Below are positions 49,673 to 58,679 of a stretch of 64,000 bases of DNA, piece after piece. Source of the stretch: Aneurinibacillus uraniidurans (GTDB lineage: Bacteria; Bacillota; Bacilli; Aneurinibacillales; Aneurinibacillaceae); NCBI RefSeq assembly GCF_028471905.1, contig NZ_CP116902.1, positions 1,338,501 to 1,402,500 of the forward strand, read 5' to 3'. A program made the translations under genes and the position numbers. The notes under the pieces were generated by a model that was not told the origin of the DNA, did no database searches, and saw nothing but the letters and a program-made list of their open reading frames with translations. Each line of letters opens with the position of its first letter. The stretch's first letter is position 1.

Positions 49673-51793
49673 ATGGAAGAAGTAAAAGTGTTTGAATTTG
49701 ACCTTGCAGGACGAAAAATGTCCATTGAGTACGGCAAACTTGCCAAACAAGCTAGTGGCGCTGTTCTGGTGCGTTATGGTGATTCTGCTGTGCTGAGCAC
49801 GGTAACGGTATCTAAGAAGCCGTCTCCGCTCAGCTTTTTTCCGTTAACTGTTAATTATGAAGAGAAGCTGTATGCTGTCGGTAAAATCCCGGGTGGCTTC
49901 ATTAAACGGGAAGGACGCCCAAGTGAGAAGGCAACGCTGACAAGCCGTCTGATCGACCGTCCGATTCGTCCGCTATTCCCGGAAGGCTTCCGCAATGAGG
50001 TTCAGATCGTGAATACGGTACTGTCTGTAGATCAGGATTGTTCGACAGAAGTAGCGGCAATGATCGGAACATCGGCAGCACTTTCGATTTCAGACGTTCC
50101 GTTTAATGGACCGATTGGTGGCGTAATTGTAGGCCGTGTTGACGGTGAACTGATTATCAATCCGACAGTCGAACAAATGGAAAAAAGCGATATCAACCTG
50201 ACGGTAGCCGGTACATACGATGCCATTAACATGGTTGAAGCAGGAGCGAAGGAAGTACCAGAAGAAGTCATGCTCGAAGCGATTATGCGCGGTCATGACG
50301 AAATCCGTAAAATTGTGGAGAAAATCCGCGAGATTGCCGCTGAAGTTGGCAAAGAGAAGATGGAAGTGGAACTGCAAGTAGTCGATCCTGAAATCGAGGC
50401 TGCGGTGAAAGAATACGCACAGGCTCGTCTGATCGAAGCGGTTCGCATTGAAGAGAAGCAAGCACGCTATGATGCAATTGATGCGATCAACGATGAAGCA
50501 AAAGAACATTTCGCGGAGATTTACCCAGAGCAAGAGGGCGTAGTAGATGAAGTGCTGCATGACATCGTAAAAGATGAAGTGCGTCGTCTCATTACACATG
50601 ATAAAGTGCGTCCGGATGGCCGTAAGCTGGATGAGATTCGTCCGATTTCATGTGAAGTGGAACTGTTGCCGCGCACACACGGCTCTGGCCTGTTTACACG
50701 TGGACAAACGCAAGTGTTGAGCGTATGTACGCTTGGTGCACTTGGAGATGTACAGATTCTTGATGGTCTCGGTCTTGAAGAATCGAAACGCTTCATGCAT
50801 CATTATAACTTCCCGCCGTACAGCGTAGGCGAAGCTCGTCCGATGCGTGCACCGGGTCGTCGTGAGATCGGTCACGGAGCATTGGGAGAGCGGGCGCTTG
50901 AGCCAGTTATTCCAGGTGATGATGTATTCCCGTATACGATTCGTCTTGTATCAGAAGTACTTGAGTCAAATGGTTCTAGTTCGCAGGCAAGCATTTGCGC
51001 CAGCACACTGGCGATGATGCAGGCAGGTGTTCCAATTAAAGCTCCGGTAGCCGGGATTGCAATGGGTCTCGTGAAAGATGGCGAGCACATGACCATTCTG
51101 ACAGACATTCAGGGCATGGAAGATCATCTTGGCGATATGGACTTCAAAGTTGCTGGTACTCGTGAAGGGGTAACGGCACTGCAGATGGACATGAAAATCG
51201 AAGGGATCAACCGTGAAGTGCTTGAGCAGGCGCTGAATCAAGCGCGGGACGGCCGCCTTTTCATTTTGGACAAGATGGAAGCTGCTATTCCAGCACCGCG
51301 TGAAGAACTGTCGACGTTCGCACCGAAAATTACGATCATGCGTATCAATCCAGACAAAATCCGTGACGTAATCGGGCCAAGTGGCCGTATTATCAACAAA
51401 ATCATTGAAGAGACTGGTGTTAAAATCGACATCGAACAAGATGGTCGTGTTTACATTGCATCTCCAGATGCGGCTGCGAATACAAAAGCGAAGAAAATTA
51501 TTGAAGACATCGTACGTGAAGTCGAAGTCGGTCAAGTGTACGAAGGTACTGTTAAGCGCATTGAAAAATTCGGCGCATTCGTGGAACTGTTCGCAGGCAA
51601 AGACGGTCTTGTGCACATTTCTCAGCTTGCGGAAGAGCGTGTTGGGAAAGTGGAAGACGTTGTTGCGATCGGGGACAAGCTGCGTGTAAAAGTAACCGAA
51701 ATCGACAACCAGGGCCGCGTGAATTTGTCGCATAAAGTTCTTTTGAAAGAAGAAAAAGAACAAGCGGCAGCAGAAGCAGGCAAAACTGAATAA
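49673..51793 (+). CDS. pnp: Polynucleotide phosphorylase
   Basis: The phosphorolytic 3' exoribonuclease of the RNA degradosome. About 706 residues: two RNase PH domains ([34 protein letters not shown]), a helical linker, KH domain ([17 protein letters not shown]) and S1 domain ([19 protein letters not shown]). An in-frame ATG at 49637 lies upstream of the GAGAGGAGG site and is rejected; ATG 49673 gives the usual start. Confidence 0.97.
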   Translation: MEEVKVFEFDLAGRKMSIEYGKLAKQASGAVLVRYGDSAVLSTVTVSKKPSPLSFFPLTVNYEEKLYAVGKIPGGFIKREGRPSEKATLTSRLIDRPIRPLFPEGFRNEVQIVNTVLSVDQDCSTEVAAMIGTSAALSISDVPFNGPIGGVIVGRVDGELIINPTVEQMEKSDINLTVAGTYDAINMVEAGAKEVPEEVMLEAIMRGHDEIRKIVEKIREIAAEVGKEKMEVELQVVDPEIEAAVKEYAQARLIEAVRIEEKQARYDAIDAINDEAKEHFAEIYPEQEGVVDEVLHDIVKDEVRRLITHDKVRPDGRKLDEIRPISCEVELLPRTHGSGLFTRGQTQVLSVCTLGALGDVQILDGLGLEESKRFMHHYNFPPYSVGEARPMRAPGRREIGHGALGERALEPVIPGDDVFPYTIRLVSEVLESNGSSSQASICASTLAMMQAGVPIKAPVAGIAMGLVKDGEHMTILTDIQGMEDHLGDMDFKVAGTREGVTALQMDMKIEGINREVLEQALNQARDGRLFILDKMEAAIPAPREELSTFAPKITIMRINPDKIRDVIGPSGRIINKIIEETGVKIDIEQDGRVYIASPDAAANTKAKKIIEDIVREVEVGQVYEGTVKRIEKFGAFVELFAGKDGLVHISQLAEERVGKVEDVVAIGDKLRVKVTEIDNQGRVNLSHKVLLKEEKEQAAAEAGKTE

Positions 51794-51801
51794 ATCGAAG
51801 G

Positions 51802-51834
51802 ATAGCGACTGACTGATTCAGGTCGCTATTTTTT
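51802..51834 (+). terminator. Intrinsic terminator after pnp
   Basis: ATAGCGAC (51802-51809) pairs with GTCGCTAT (51822-51829), followed by six T. Confidence 0.85.
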
Positions 51835-51854
51835 ATTATGAAGAGACAAACTGT

Positions 51855-51883
51855 GTATGTTCACACCCGTATCTGCATACCAT
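51855..51883 (+). promoter_or_regulatory. Possible sigmaE (sporulation) promoter of ylxY
   Basis: GTATGTT (51855-51861), exactly 14 bases, then CATACCAT (51876-51883). The -10 differs at one position from the sigmaE consensus and the spacing is ideal; the -35 is weaker. It lies between the pnp terminator and ylxY, a gene of a sporulation-associated family. Confidence 0.42.
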
Positions 51884-51923
51884 GATGGTACAAACTTTGT
51901 AATTGTGTACGGGAGTGAATGAG

Positions 51924-52886
51924 ATGAAAAGATGGATGGTAGCAGCTGGTGTGAGCTTTTTATTATATGGGGTAGTGATGTACAGCCCGGTTGATTCCTT
52001 CATTACATCACGCAAGCTCACCCAGACTACGCTGCAGACGCAGGTAGCAGACTGGGAAGCACGTCTGGCACAGATTGAGTCCGAGAAAGGCGTTGCTCCA
52101 CAGAATGCACGGCTTGACTCAATATGGAAGGCGATTCCGGGTTATAATGGCCTCGTGGTAGACCGTGAGGCAACGATTGCCCGTATGACCAAGGCTGGGC
52201 GGTGGGATGAGAATCAGATTGTATACCGGGAAGTGGCACCAACTGTGCAACTTGACCAACTTGCTCCCGCTCCCATTTATCGCGGGAATCCACAGAAGCC
52301 TGTTGTCGGGTTGATGATTAATGTCGCATGGGGCAATGAGTACTTGCCAGCTATTCTGGATACACTCGCTCGTCATAAAGTAAAGGCGACGTTTTTCCTG
52401 GATGGAAGCTGGACAAAAAAATATCCGGACGAAGCAAAAAAAATCGTGGCTGCAGGTCATGAAATTGGCAGTCATGCGTATTCTCATCCAGATATGAGCA
52501 AGTTGTCCTTAACTCGCATGCAGCAGGAGATCACGCGGACAAATGAGGTGATTCAGGAAGCGACGGGGATCACCCCGACCTTGTTTGCGCCACCATCGGG
52601 AGATTTTGACCAGCGGGTTGTTGAGATGGCAGCGCGTTATAAGATGAAGACAATTCTTTGGACAGCCGATACGATTGATTGGCGTAAACCATCCCCGGAG
52701 CAGTGGTTCCGTACGGTATCTCCTAAGATTAATAATGGTGTACTCGTGCTGATGCATCCAACTTCACCAACAGCTGAGTCGCTGTCCCGCCTCATTGAAT
52801 ATGTACAAAGCAAAGGCCTTACACCCGGTACAGTTAGCGATACAATTTCCTCAAAGCGCATTCCGGCTCCACAAATAGGCAAATAG
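51924..52886 (+). CDS. ylxY: YlxY, sporulation-type polysaccharide deacetylase-like protein
   Basis: A 320-residue NodB-fold protein with an N-terminal membrane/signal segment (WMVAAGVSFLLYGVVMYSP). The NodB domain starts around residue 120: motif 1, normally TFDDG, reads MINVAWGNEY; motif 2 is kept (GHEIGSHAYSHPD), motif 3 is FAPPSGDFD, and ILWTADTIDW and VLMHPT follow. Loss of the catalytic/metal Asp in motif 1 suggests altered or lost deacetylase activity; I recall this substitution as typical of the YlxY family. ATG 51924 follows GGGAGTGA. Confidence 0.9.
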   Translation: MKRWMVAAGVSFLLYGVVMYSPVDSFITSRKLTQTTLQTQVADWEARLAQIESEKGVAPQNARLDSIWKAIPGYNGLVVDREATIARMTKAGRWDENQIVYREVAPTVQLDQLAPAPIYRGNPQKPVVGLMINVAWGNEYLPAILDTLARHKVKATFFLDGSWTKKYPDEAKKIVAAGHEIGSHAYSHPDMSKLSLTRMQQEITRTNEVIQEATGITPTLFAPPSGDFDQRVVEMAARYKMKTILWTADTIDWRKPSPEQWFRTVSPKINNGVLVLMHPTSPTAESLSRLIEYVQSKGLTPGTVSDTISSKRIPAPQIGK

Positions 52887-52969
52887 ACAAATTTTTACTT
52901 GTGTTCTTCGTGCCTCTTTTTATACACTAAGAACATCTGACACAATTGTGTGCTGAGGAGGAAGGCATA

Positions 52970-54217
52970 GTGATCGAAACGTTTACGCTAGACAACGGCG
53001 TACGTATTATTATGGAAAAAATCCCGACAGTTCGCTCGGTAGCACTTGGCGTATGGATTGGTACGGGTTCAAAGTTTGAAAATCCAGAATGGAACGGGAT
53101 CTCCCATTTTATTGAGCACATGCTGTTCAAAGGTACAACGACGCGTTCAGCGAAGCAAATTGCGGAATCATTCGATGAGATTGGCGGCAATGTGAACGCT
53201 TTTACGTCCAAAGAATATACGTGCTACTATGCGCGTGTGCTTGATGAACATGCGTCGGTAGCGCTTGATATTCTTGCAGATATGTATTTTAATTCTGTGT
53301 TTGATGAACAGGAACTGGAAAAAGAGAAAAAAGTCGTCATCGAAGAGATTCGGATGTATGATGATACACCGGATGATCTCGTGCATGATCTGGTTGCAAA
53401 AGCTTGTTACGAAGGTCATCCACTCGGTGCGAGCATTCTTGGCACAGAAGATGTGCTGAACAGCTTGACACGGGATGATCTAAACCGCTACATAGATGCT
53501 CGCTATACGCCAGAGCAGACGGTTATCACAGTCGCTGGAAATTTTGATGACACATTGCGTGATGCGATTGCCAAGCATTTCTGTGGGTATGCGCGTACAA
53601 TGGCTGAGTTGACACCGAATGTTACCCCGACATTTAACGGCGGTACTGTATGGCGCAAGAAAGAAACCGAGCAGGCACATCTTTGCCTGTCGTATCCAGG
53701 GTTTCAAGTCGGGCATCCCGATATTTATTCGCTCATTTTGATGAACAATGTGCTCGGCGGCAGCATGAGCTCACGCCTATTCCAGGAAGTGCGGGAAGAG
53801 CGCGGCCTCGCGTATTCGGTATTCTCGTATCATTCTTCGTTCCAGAATACAGGTACGTTTACCTTGTATGCGGGCACGGCGACCAAGCAATTGGAAGAAG
53901 TGTATACGGTCATGCTGAATACCGTAGCGAAACTGCGCGACGGGGGCATTACAGAAGATGAGCTGCGCAAAGGGAAAGAGCAACTCAAAGGAAGTTTGAT
54001 GCTAAGCCTTGAGAGCACGAATAGTCGGATGAGTCGTCTTGGTAAAAATGAATTATTACTTCGCCGCCATTTGACGCTTGATCAAATTATTGAGCAGGTG
54101 GAAGCGGTGACAACAGACAGCGTGAAGCGGGTGGCTTCTGCGATTTTTGCAGGTCCAATGGCCACTGCGCTTGTGAGTCCACTGGCTGAATTACCAGCGT
54201 ATATGAAGGGGAAATAA
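52970..54217 (+). CDS. mlpA: MlpA (YmxG), M16-family zinc peptidase
   Basis: A 415-residue single-unit insulinase/processing-peptidase homologue with the inverted zinc motif HFIEH (GISHFIEHMLFKGT) and the downstream Glu in the KKVVIEEIRMYDD helix. The C-terminal half has the RGLAYSVFSYHSSF region of this family. GTG 52970 follows GAGGAGGAAGG; an upstream GTG at 52946 lies before that site. dut starts one base after its stop. Confidence 0.93.
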   Translation: MIETFTLDNGVRIIMEKIPTVRSVALGVWIGTGSKFENPEWNGISHFIEHMLFKGTTTRSAKQIAESFDEIGGNVNAFTSKEYTCYYARVLDEHASVALDILADMYFNSVFDEQELEKEKKVVIEEIRMYDDTPDDLVHDLVAKACYEGHPLGASILGTEDVLNSLTRDDLNRYIDARYTPEQTVITVAGNFDDTLRDAIAKHFCGYARTMAELTPNVTPTFNGGTVWRKKETEQAHLCLSYPGFQVGHPDIYSLILMNNVLGGSMSSRLFQEVREERGLAYSVFSYHSSFQNTGTFTLYAGTATKQLEEVYTVMLNTVAKLRDGGITEDELRKGKEQLKGSLMLSLESTNSRMSRLGKNELLLRRHLTLDQIIEQVEAVTTDSVKRVASAIFAGPMATALVSPLAELPAYMKGK

Positions 54218-54218
54218 G

Positions 54219-54668
54219 ATGACAGACGTAACCGTACACATCAACGTACTACCGGGGAACGAAGATATCGGGATCCCGCGTAAAATGACAGACTTAGCAA
54301 GCGGATTTGACCTGTGCGCTGCCGTTCGGGAAACTGTAACACTGGCACCGGGTGAGCGTGGATTGATTCCTGCCGGGTTCGCATTGGCAATGCCTGCGAC
54401 ACTGGAAGCACAAGTGCGCCCGCGCAGTGGTCTGGCGTACAAGAAAGGGATAACGACACTGAATGCGCCGGGTACGATTGATGCAGATTACCGCGGGGAA
54501 GTGGGCGTGATTCTGATTAATCACGGGCAGGAGCCGTTTGTAATTGAGCGAGGCGATCGTATTGCTCAGATGGTGTTTCAATGGGTGCCGCAAGTTACTT
54601 TAGTAGAAGTCGATAATCTCGATGATACGGAGCGCGGTAGCGGTGGTTTTGGGCATACGGGCGTATAA
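54219..54668 (+). CDS. dut: dUTP diphosphatase, trimeric
   Basis: Hydrolyses dUTP to dUMP, keeping uracil out of DNA. The 149-residue protein shows all five motifs: SGFDLCAAV, RPRSGLAYKKG, LNAPGTIDADYRGEV, GDRIAQMVF and the C-terminal RGSGGFGHTG arm. It begins one base after mlpA and likely depends on the same transcript; a terminator follows. Confidence 0.96.
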   Translation: MTDVTVHINVLPGNEDIGIPRKMTDLASGFDLCAAVRETVTLAPGERGLIPAGFALAMPATLEAQVRPRSGLAYKKGITTLNAPGTIDADYRGEVGVILINHGQEPFVIERGDRIAQMVFQWVPQVTLVEVDNLDDTERGSGGFGHTGV

Positions 54669-54678
54669 AAATATGACA

Positions 54679-54711
54679 GGCGAGACCGAATCAATCGGTT
54701 TCGCCTTTTTT
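54679..54711. terminator. Terminator between convergent dut and metallophosphatase genes
   Basis: GGCGAGACCGA (54679-54689) pairs with TCGGTTTCGCC (54695-54705) with one G-U, then six T on the + strand. The - strand gene ends two bases away, so the hairpin probably serves both directions, although only the + side has a T run. Confidence 0.85.
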
Positions 54712-54712
54712 G

Positions 54713-55402
54713 TTAGTTACACGATATAGAAGAGACGTGGTACGTTCCATCTGATTCAATGATGAGTGCATTCAGCTGGCGGCTATGACCCGCACCGCCA
54801 TCAATGCCGATCTTATCGCCGCCGAACCAGACCTCATCTTTGTCATGCAGTTTAAATCCAGGTGTATGGCCAAATACGACGGTTTTGGACAGTCTGGTTG
54901 GGTGCTTGAAAAATTTCTTGCGGATGGAGACAAGTGTTTCCGGTGGGGTATGGTACCAGTCGTCCTGTGCGGGGTCAATGCCCGCATGAACAAAAATGTG
55001 GGCGGAGTTTTCAAAAAAATATGGAAGAGACTGTATCCATGTGATATGACTACTATAGTGCTCACAGATACGTGAGCGGGCAGCAGGTTCCTGCTCCGGT
55101 GTATATGGATGACCGAGATAGCCGGACAGTGTTCCGAATGCGCGGTAGTCGTCTGGATACTCGAGAAGCTCACCGGCAAGCCAGGCGAGGAAGGCATCCT
55201 CATGATTGCCGCGAATGGCGATGGCACCTTCTGTTGTGAGCTGCATGATTTTTTCGATGACGTCTTTGCCACGAGGTCCACTGTCGATGTAGTCACCAAG
55301 TAGAATGAGCTGGTCGATTGTAGGTGTGTAGTTTACAGCGGCGAGCAGGTGGCAGAAAGCATCGTAGTGCCCGTGAATGTCAGAAATACAGATTGTGCGC
55401 AT
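54713..55402 (-). CDS. Calcineurin-type metallophosphatase (PPP/ApaH-like)
   Basis: A 229-residue phosphoprotein-phosphatase-fold enzyme with the full metal-site set: ISDIHGHYDAF, LGDYIDSGPRG, IRGNHED, IFVHAGIDP and VVFGHTPG. Related proteins hydrolyse Ap4A symmetrically or remove phosphate from proteins; the sequence does not decide between them. AAAGGAG precedes the ATG. It is the only - strand gene among dozens of + genes and shares a divergent 100-base gap with the ketosynthase operon. Confidence 0.9.
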   Translation of the reverse strand: MRTICISDIHGHYDAFCHLLAAVNYTPTIDQLILLGDYIDSGPRGKDVIEKIMQLTTEGAIAIRGNHEDAFLAWLAGELLEYPDDYRAFGTLSGYLGHPYTPEQEPAARSRICEHYSSHITWIQSLPYFFENSAHIFVHAGIDPAQDDWYHTPPETLVSIRKKFFKHPTRLSKTVVFGHTPGFKLHDKDEVWFGGDKIGIDGGAGHSRQLNALIIESDGTYHVSSISCN

Positions 55403-55502
55403 ACAAGACTCCTTTATTTTATATATCGTGGTTTATTTTACCTTACCTTATAGAAAAAGACCGTAGACTACTAGGTTCGTGGAAGAGGAGATACAGGTTT
55501 AT

Positions 55503-56498
55503 ATGGAAAGACAGATTAAAGTGCTTGGAACGGGGGCTTATCTTCCCAAGCGCCGGATAATGGCGGAAGAACTGGATCGGAAGCTTGGGATGCGAGATGG
55601 ATGGACTGTGAAGAAATCAGGTGTGGCAGTTCGGCATTATGTGGATGGGGAAACAGCTTCGCAAATGGGAGCGGCGGCTGTCCGGGAGGCGCTGGCGGTA
55701 GCTGGATTAACATTTGCTGATCTGGACTGTCTTGTGTGTGCGAGTGGTACAGCACAGCAGGAAATTCCGTGCACGGCCGCTTTAATTCAGGAACAGTTGG
55801 GAGAAGGCATGTCTGGTGTGCCGTGCTTTGATGTGAATTCTACCTGCTTAAGTTTTGTCACAGCACTTGATACGATGTCCTATCTTGTGCATGCAGGACG
55901 ATATGAACGAATGGTGATTGTCTCAACGGAGATTGCTTCAGTCGGGTTGAACTGGTCCCATAAGGAAAGCTGTGTGTTGTTTGGTGATGGTGCGGTGGCT
56001 GTAGTGATCGGGCGAACGCCAGCAGGAGAGAGCTCGCGTGTGCTCACTTCCCATATGGAAACGTATAGCAAAGGAGCGCATTTGTCTGAAATACGCGGTG
56101 GTGGTTCCATGATTCATCCGCGTGAATATGTACAGGGGCGAGAAGAAGACTTTGCGTTTGATATGGATGGCCGGGCGATTTTTCGTTTAACGTCAAAGCT
56201 GATTGATGGGTATGTAGAGCGTTTGTTTGCCGGGACCGGACTTACGATGAGCACATTTGATCTGGTGATTCCGCATCAAGCAAGCGGTATGGCGATGCGA
56301 ATTATGCGGGAGAAGCTGGGTATTCCCAGGGAGCGGTTCATGGATGTGATCGGGCAGTACGGAAATGTAATCGCAGCTTCGATTCCTCTTGCCCTGCATG
56401 AAGCGATTCAGCAGAAGCGCATGCAGCGCGGCGATACGGTACTGCTGATCGGTACATCTGCCGGGCTGTCGCTCGGAGGTGTAGCTTTTGTCTACTAG
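55503..56498 (+). CDS. Ketoacyl synthase III-like condensing enzyme
   Basis: First gene of an uncharacterised six-gene operon. A 332-residue thiolase-fold enzyme with the complete Cys-His-Asn triad: C115 in VNSTCLSFVTALD, H258 in VIPHQASGMAM, N288 in YGNVIAASIPLAL, and the GDGAVAVVIG loop. It would make a C-C bond by decarboxylative or head-to-head Claisen condensation of acyl thioesters. It is unlikely to be the housekeeping FabH, which normally sits with fabF or other fatty-acid genes. ATG 55503 is preferred; GTG 55479 lies before GAGGAG. Confidence 0.9.
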   Translation: MERQIKVLGTGAYLPKRRIMAEELDRKLGMRDGWTVKKSGVAVRHYVDGETASQMGAAAVREALAVAGLTFADLDCLVCASGTAQQEIPCTAALIQEQLGEGMSGVPCFDVNSTCLSFVTALDTMSYLVHAGRYERMVIVSTEIASVGLNWSHKESCVLFGDGAVAVVIGRTPAGESSRVLTSHMETYSKGAHLSEIRGGGSMIHPREYVQGREEDFAFDMDGRAIFRLTSKLIDGYVERLFAGTGLTMSTFDLVIPHQASGMAMRIMREKLGIPRERFMDVIGQYGNVIAASIPLALHEAIQQKRMQRGDTVLLIGTSAGLSLGGVAFVY

Positions 56499-57663
56499 TC
56501 GGACGGTATTATTAACAGGTGGGCGTGCTCCTGCCACACTGGAACTTGCCCGGATATTGCATCTAGCCGGGCATCGGGTCTTGATGGCGGAGAGTTTTCG
56601 GGCGCATCTATCGCGTCGCTCGCGCAGTATCGCTCGTTCGTATGATGTGCCCTCACCGCGCTATGAAACAGAGGCGTATATGGAACGCCTGTTAGATATC
56701 ATTCGACAGGAAGATGTGGGTGTGCTTGTTCCGACGTGTGAAGAAACGTTCTACATTGCCTTGCATCGGGAGAAGCTTGCGCTGCATTGTGAGGTGTTCA
56801 CAGCGGACAAAAATATGCTGCTGGAGCTGCACGACAAATATGCGTTCATCCAGAAAGCAGCCCACCACGGTTTTCGTACGCCGCGTACTTACCTGGTGGA
56901 ATCACCGTCTGCGCTGAAGATGCTGCAGAAGGAATGGAACTCGACACAGCCGCTGATCGCCAAGCCAGTGTACTCTCGCTTCTCGGCTCATGTTCGCCTA
57001 TGCGAAAACCCCAGTCAACTGCTGGCGCTATCAGAGGAAGTATCGCCATCTGTCCCGTGGGTTGTGCAGGAGTATATTCCAGGTGTGCAGATGTGTACGT
57101 ATACAGTTGCGCACAAAGGACGTGTCGTATTGCATGCCGCCTATCGCAGTGTGTACACAGCCGGGCAGGGGGCGACGATTTATTTTCGTCCAGCGTTTGT
57201 GCCAGAACTTGCGGAACAGGTGGAGCGGTTTGTACAGGAGACGGGATTTCACGGGCAGCTCGCATTTGATTTTATAGAAGAGGAAGGCAGCGGAGAGTTC
57301 GTGGTACTGGAGTGCAATCCGCGCCTGACAAGCGGGATTCATCTGTTCAGCGGACGTCCGGAAGTGGCCTGTGCATGGCTTGGGCTGACCGATCAGATGC
57401 TCGTGCCGCATGCGGATGCGGCGGCGATGCTCGGGCTGGCGATGGTATTGTACGGCCTGCCGCATGTGCGGTCCCGTTCGCAGTGGCGGGCCTGGCGTAC
57501 GGCTGTTGCCGAAGCGCAGGATGTGATCTGGCGAGTCGATGACCCACATCCATTCGGGCAGCAGTTTGTGTCGTATGCCGCACTTGCTGTACGTGCGTGG
57601 CGGTTGGGTACAAGTATGATGGCGGCTTCGACAGATGATATTGAATGGAGTGTGAGACCATGA
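56488..57663 (+). CDS. ATP-grasp ligase
   Basis: A 391-residue CarB-like ATP-grasp protein. N-terminal Rossmann-like domain (VLLTGGRAPATLELARILHL), central ATP-binding lobe (PLIAKPVYSRFSAHV; VPWVVQEYIPG), and metal ligands E275 and N277 in VVLECNPRLTSGIH. Such enzymes activate a carboxylate as acyl phosphate and join it to an amine or thiol; the substrate is unknown. The TTG start (56488) follows CGGAGGTG and overlaps the ketosynthase stop by 11 bases. Confidence 0.87.
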   Translation: MSTSRTVLLTGGRAPATLELARILHLAGHRVLMAESFRAHLSRRSRSIARSYDVPSPRYETEAYMERLLDIIRQEDVGVLVPTCEETFYIALHREKLALHCEVFTADKNMLLELHDKYAFIQKAAHHGFRTPRTYLVESPSALKMLQKEWNSTQPLIAKPVYSRFSAHVRLCENPSQLLALSEEVSPSVPWVVQEYIPGVQMCTYTVAHKGRVVLHAAYRSVYTAGQGATIYFRPAFVPELAEQVERFVQETGFHGQLAFDFIEEEGSGEFVVLECNPRLTSGIHLFSGRPEVACAWLGLTDQMLVPHADAAAMLGLAMVLYGLPHVRSRSQWRAWRTAVAEAQDVIWRVDDPHPFGQQFVSYAALAVRAWRLGTSMMAASTDDIEWSVRP

Positions 57664-58679
57664 AACCGGATGTACTGGTAACCGGAGCGACTGGCTTTCT
57701 CGGGCAGCGGCTGGCTCGATGCCTGCATGCGGACGGATACCGTGTGACAGCGACTGGGCGAAACAGCATAGTAGGAGAGAAGCTGGCGGGTGTAGGAATC
57801 GGATTCATTCCGGCTGATCTGGCGGATAGCGAGGCAGTGGCGGCGCTCTGTAAGGGAAAGACGTATGTGTTTCACAGCGCGGCTCTCTCTTCTCCGTGGG
57901 GGAAGTATCGGGATTTTTATCAGGCAAATGTAGTGGGGACGAAAAACATCATCGCAGGGTGTCAGACGCACGACGTAAGCAGATTGATCCATGTCTCCAC
58001 ACCGAGCGTGTATTTCGCCTATGAAGATCGGTTGAACATTCGGGAGGATGAGCCGCTCCCGCAGCGGTTCGTAAATCACTATGCGGCAACGAAGTTTTTG
58101 GCGGAGCAGGAAGTGGAGCGAGCGGTAAAGAGCGGTCTGCCTGCTGTTATGATTCGGCCGCGTGCTTTGTTCGGACCGGGGGATACGACCATTCTGCCGC
58201 GTCTAATTCGGGCGAATGAGAAAAAATTCGTGCCGCTTATTAACGGCGGACAGGCGCTCGTGGATGTGACGTATGTGGATAATGTAGTAGACGCATTGCG
58301 GCTGGCTGCGGTTGCACCGGAAACAGCGCTCGGTCAGGTATACAACATTACGAACGGGGAACCGCTTAGGCTGATCGATCTGCTTACGATGCTATTCGCT
58401 CGGCTTGAACAGCCGTTTCGCCAGAAGCACTTGTCATTTACTGCGGCGTATCGTCTCGCCTGGCTGATGGAGATGGCATCCCGTACAGTGTTATTTGGTC
58501 GGGAGCCGATATTGACCCGATATTCGGTCGGTGTGCTGGCAAAAAGCCAGACGCTTGATATTTCGCGTGCGCGGGTAGAGCTTGGATATGAACCACGTGT
58601 TTCGATTGAAGAGGGGCTGAATCTTTTTGTGGATGGGTGGCGAAAACAGCATGACTGCAATTACGCTCACGATATTTGA
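57660..58679 (+). CDS. Extended SDR, NAD(P)-dependent epimerase/reductase
   Basis: A 339-residue extended short-chain dehydrogenase with TGATGFLGQRLAR at residues 8-20 (cofactor loop), the Ser region HVSTPSVYF, and Y141-K145 in HYAATK. The overall pattern is closer to 3-beta-hydroxysteroid-dehydrogenase/OleD-like reductases than to sugar-nucleotide epimerases. It probably reduces the keto group made by the ketosynthase. ATGA overlap with the ATP-grasp gene; GGAG upstream. Confidence 0.9.
   Translation: MKPDVLVTGATGFLGQRLARCLHADGYRVTATGRNSIVGEKLAGVGIGFIPADLADSEAVAALCKGKTYVFHSAALSSPWGKYRDFYQANVVGTKNIIAGCQTHDVSRLIHVSTPSVYFAYEDRLNIREDEPLPQRFVNHYAATKFLAEQEVERAVKSGLPAVMIRPRALFGPGDTTILPRLIRANEKKFVPLINGGQALVDVTYVDNVVDALRLAAVAPETALGQVYNITNGEPLRLIDLLTMLFARLEQPFRQKHLSFTAAYRLAWLMEMASRTVLFGREPILTRYSVGVLAKSQTLDISRARVELGYEPRVSIEEGLNLFVDGWRKQHDCNYAHDI

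Noticed and set aside
55400-55407. CATACAAG resembling a sigmaE -10 near the phosphatase start
   Set aside because: No -35 match at 14 bases and it lies over the coding start of the divergent gene.
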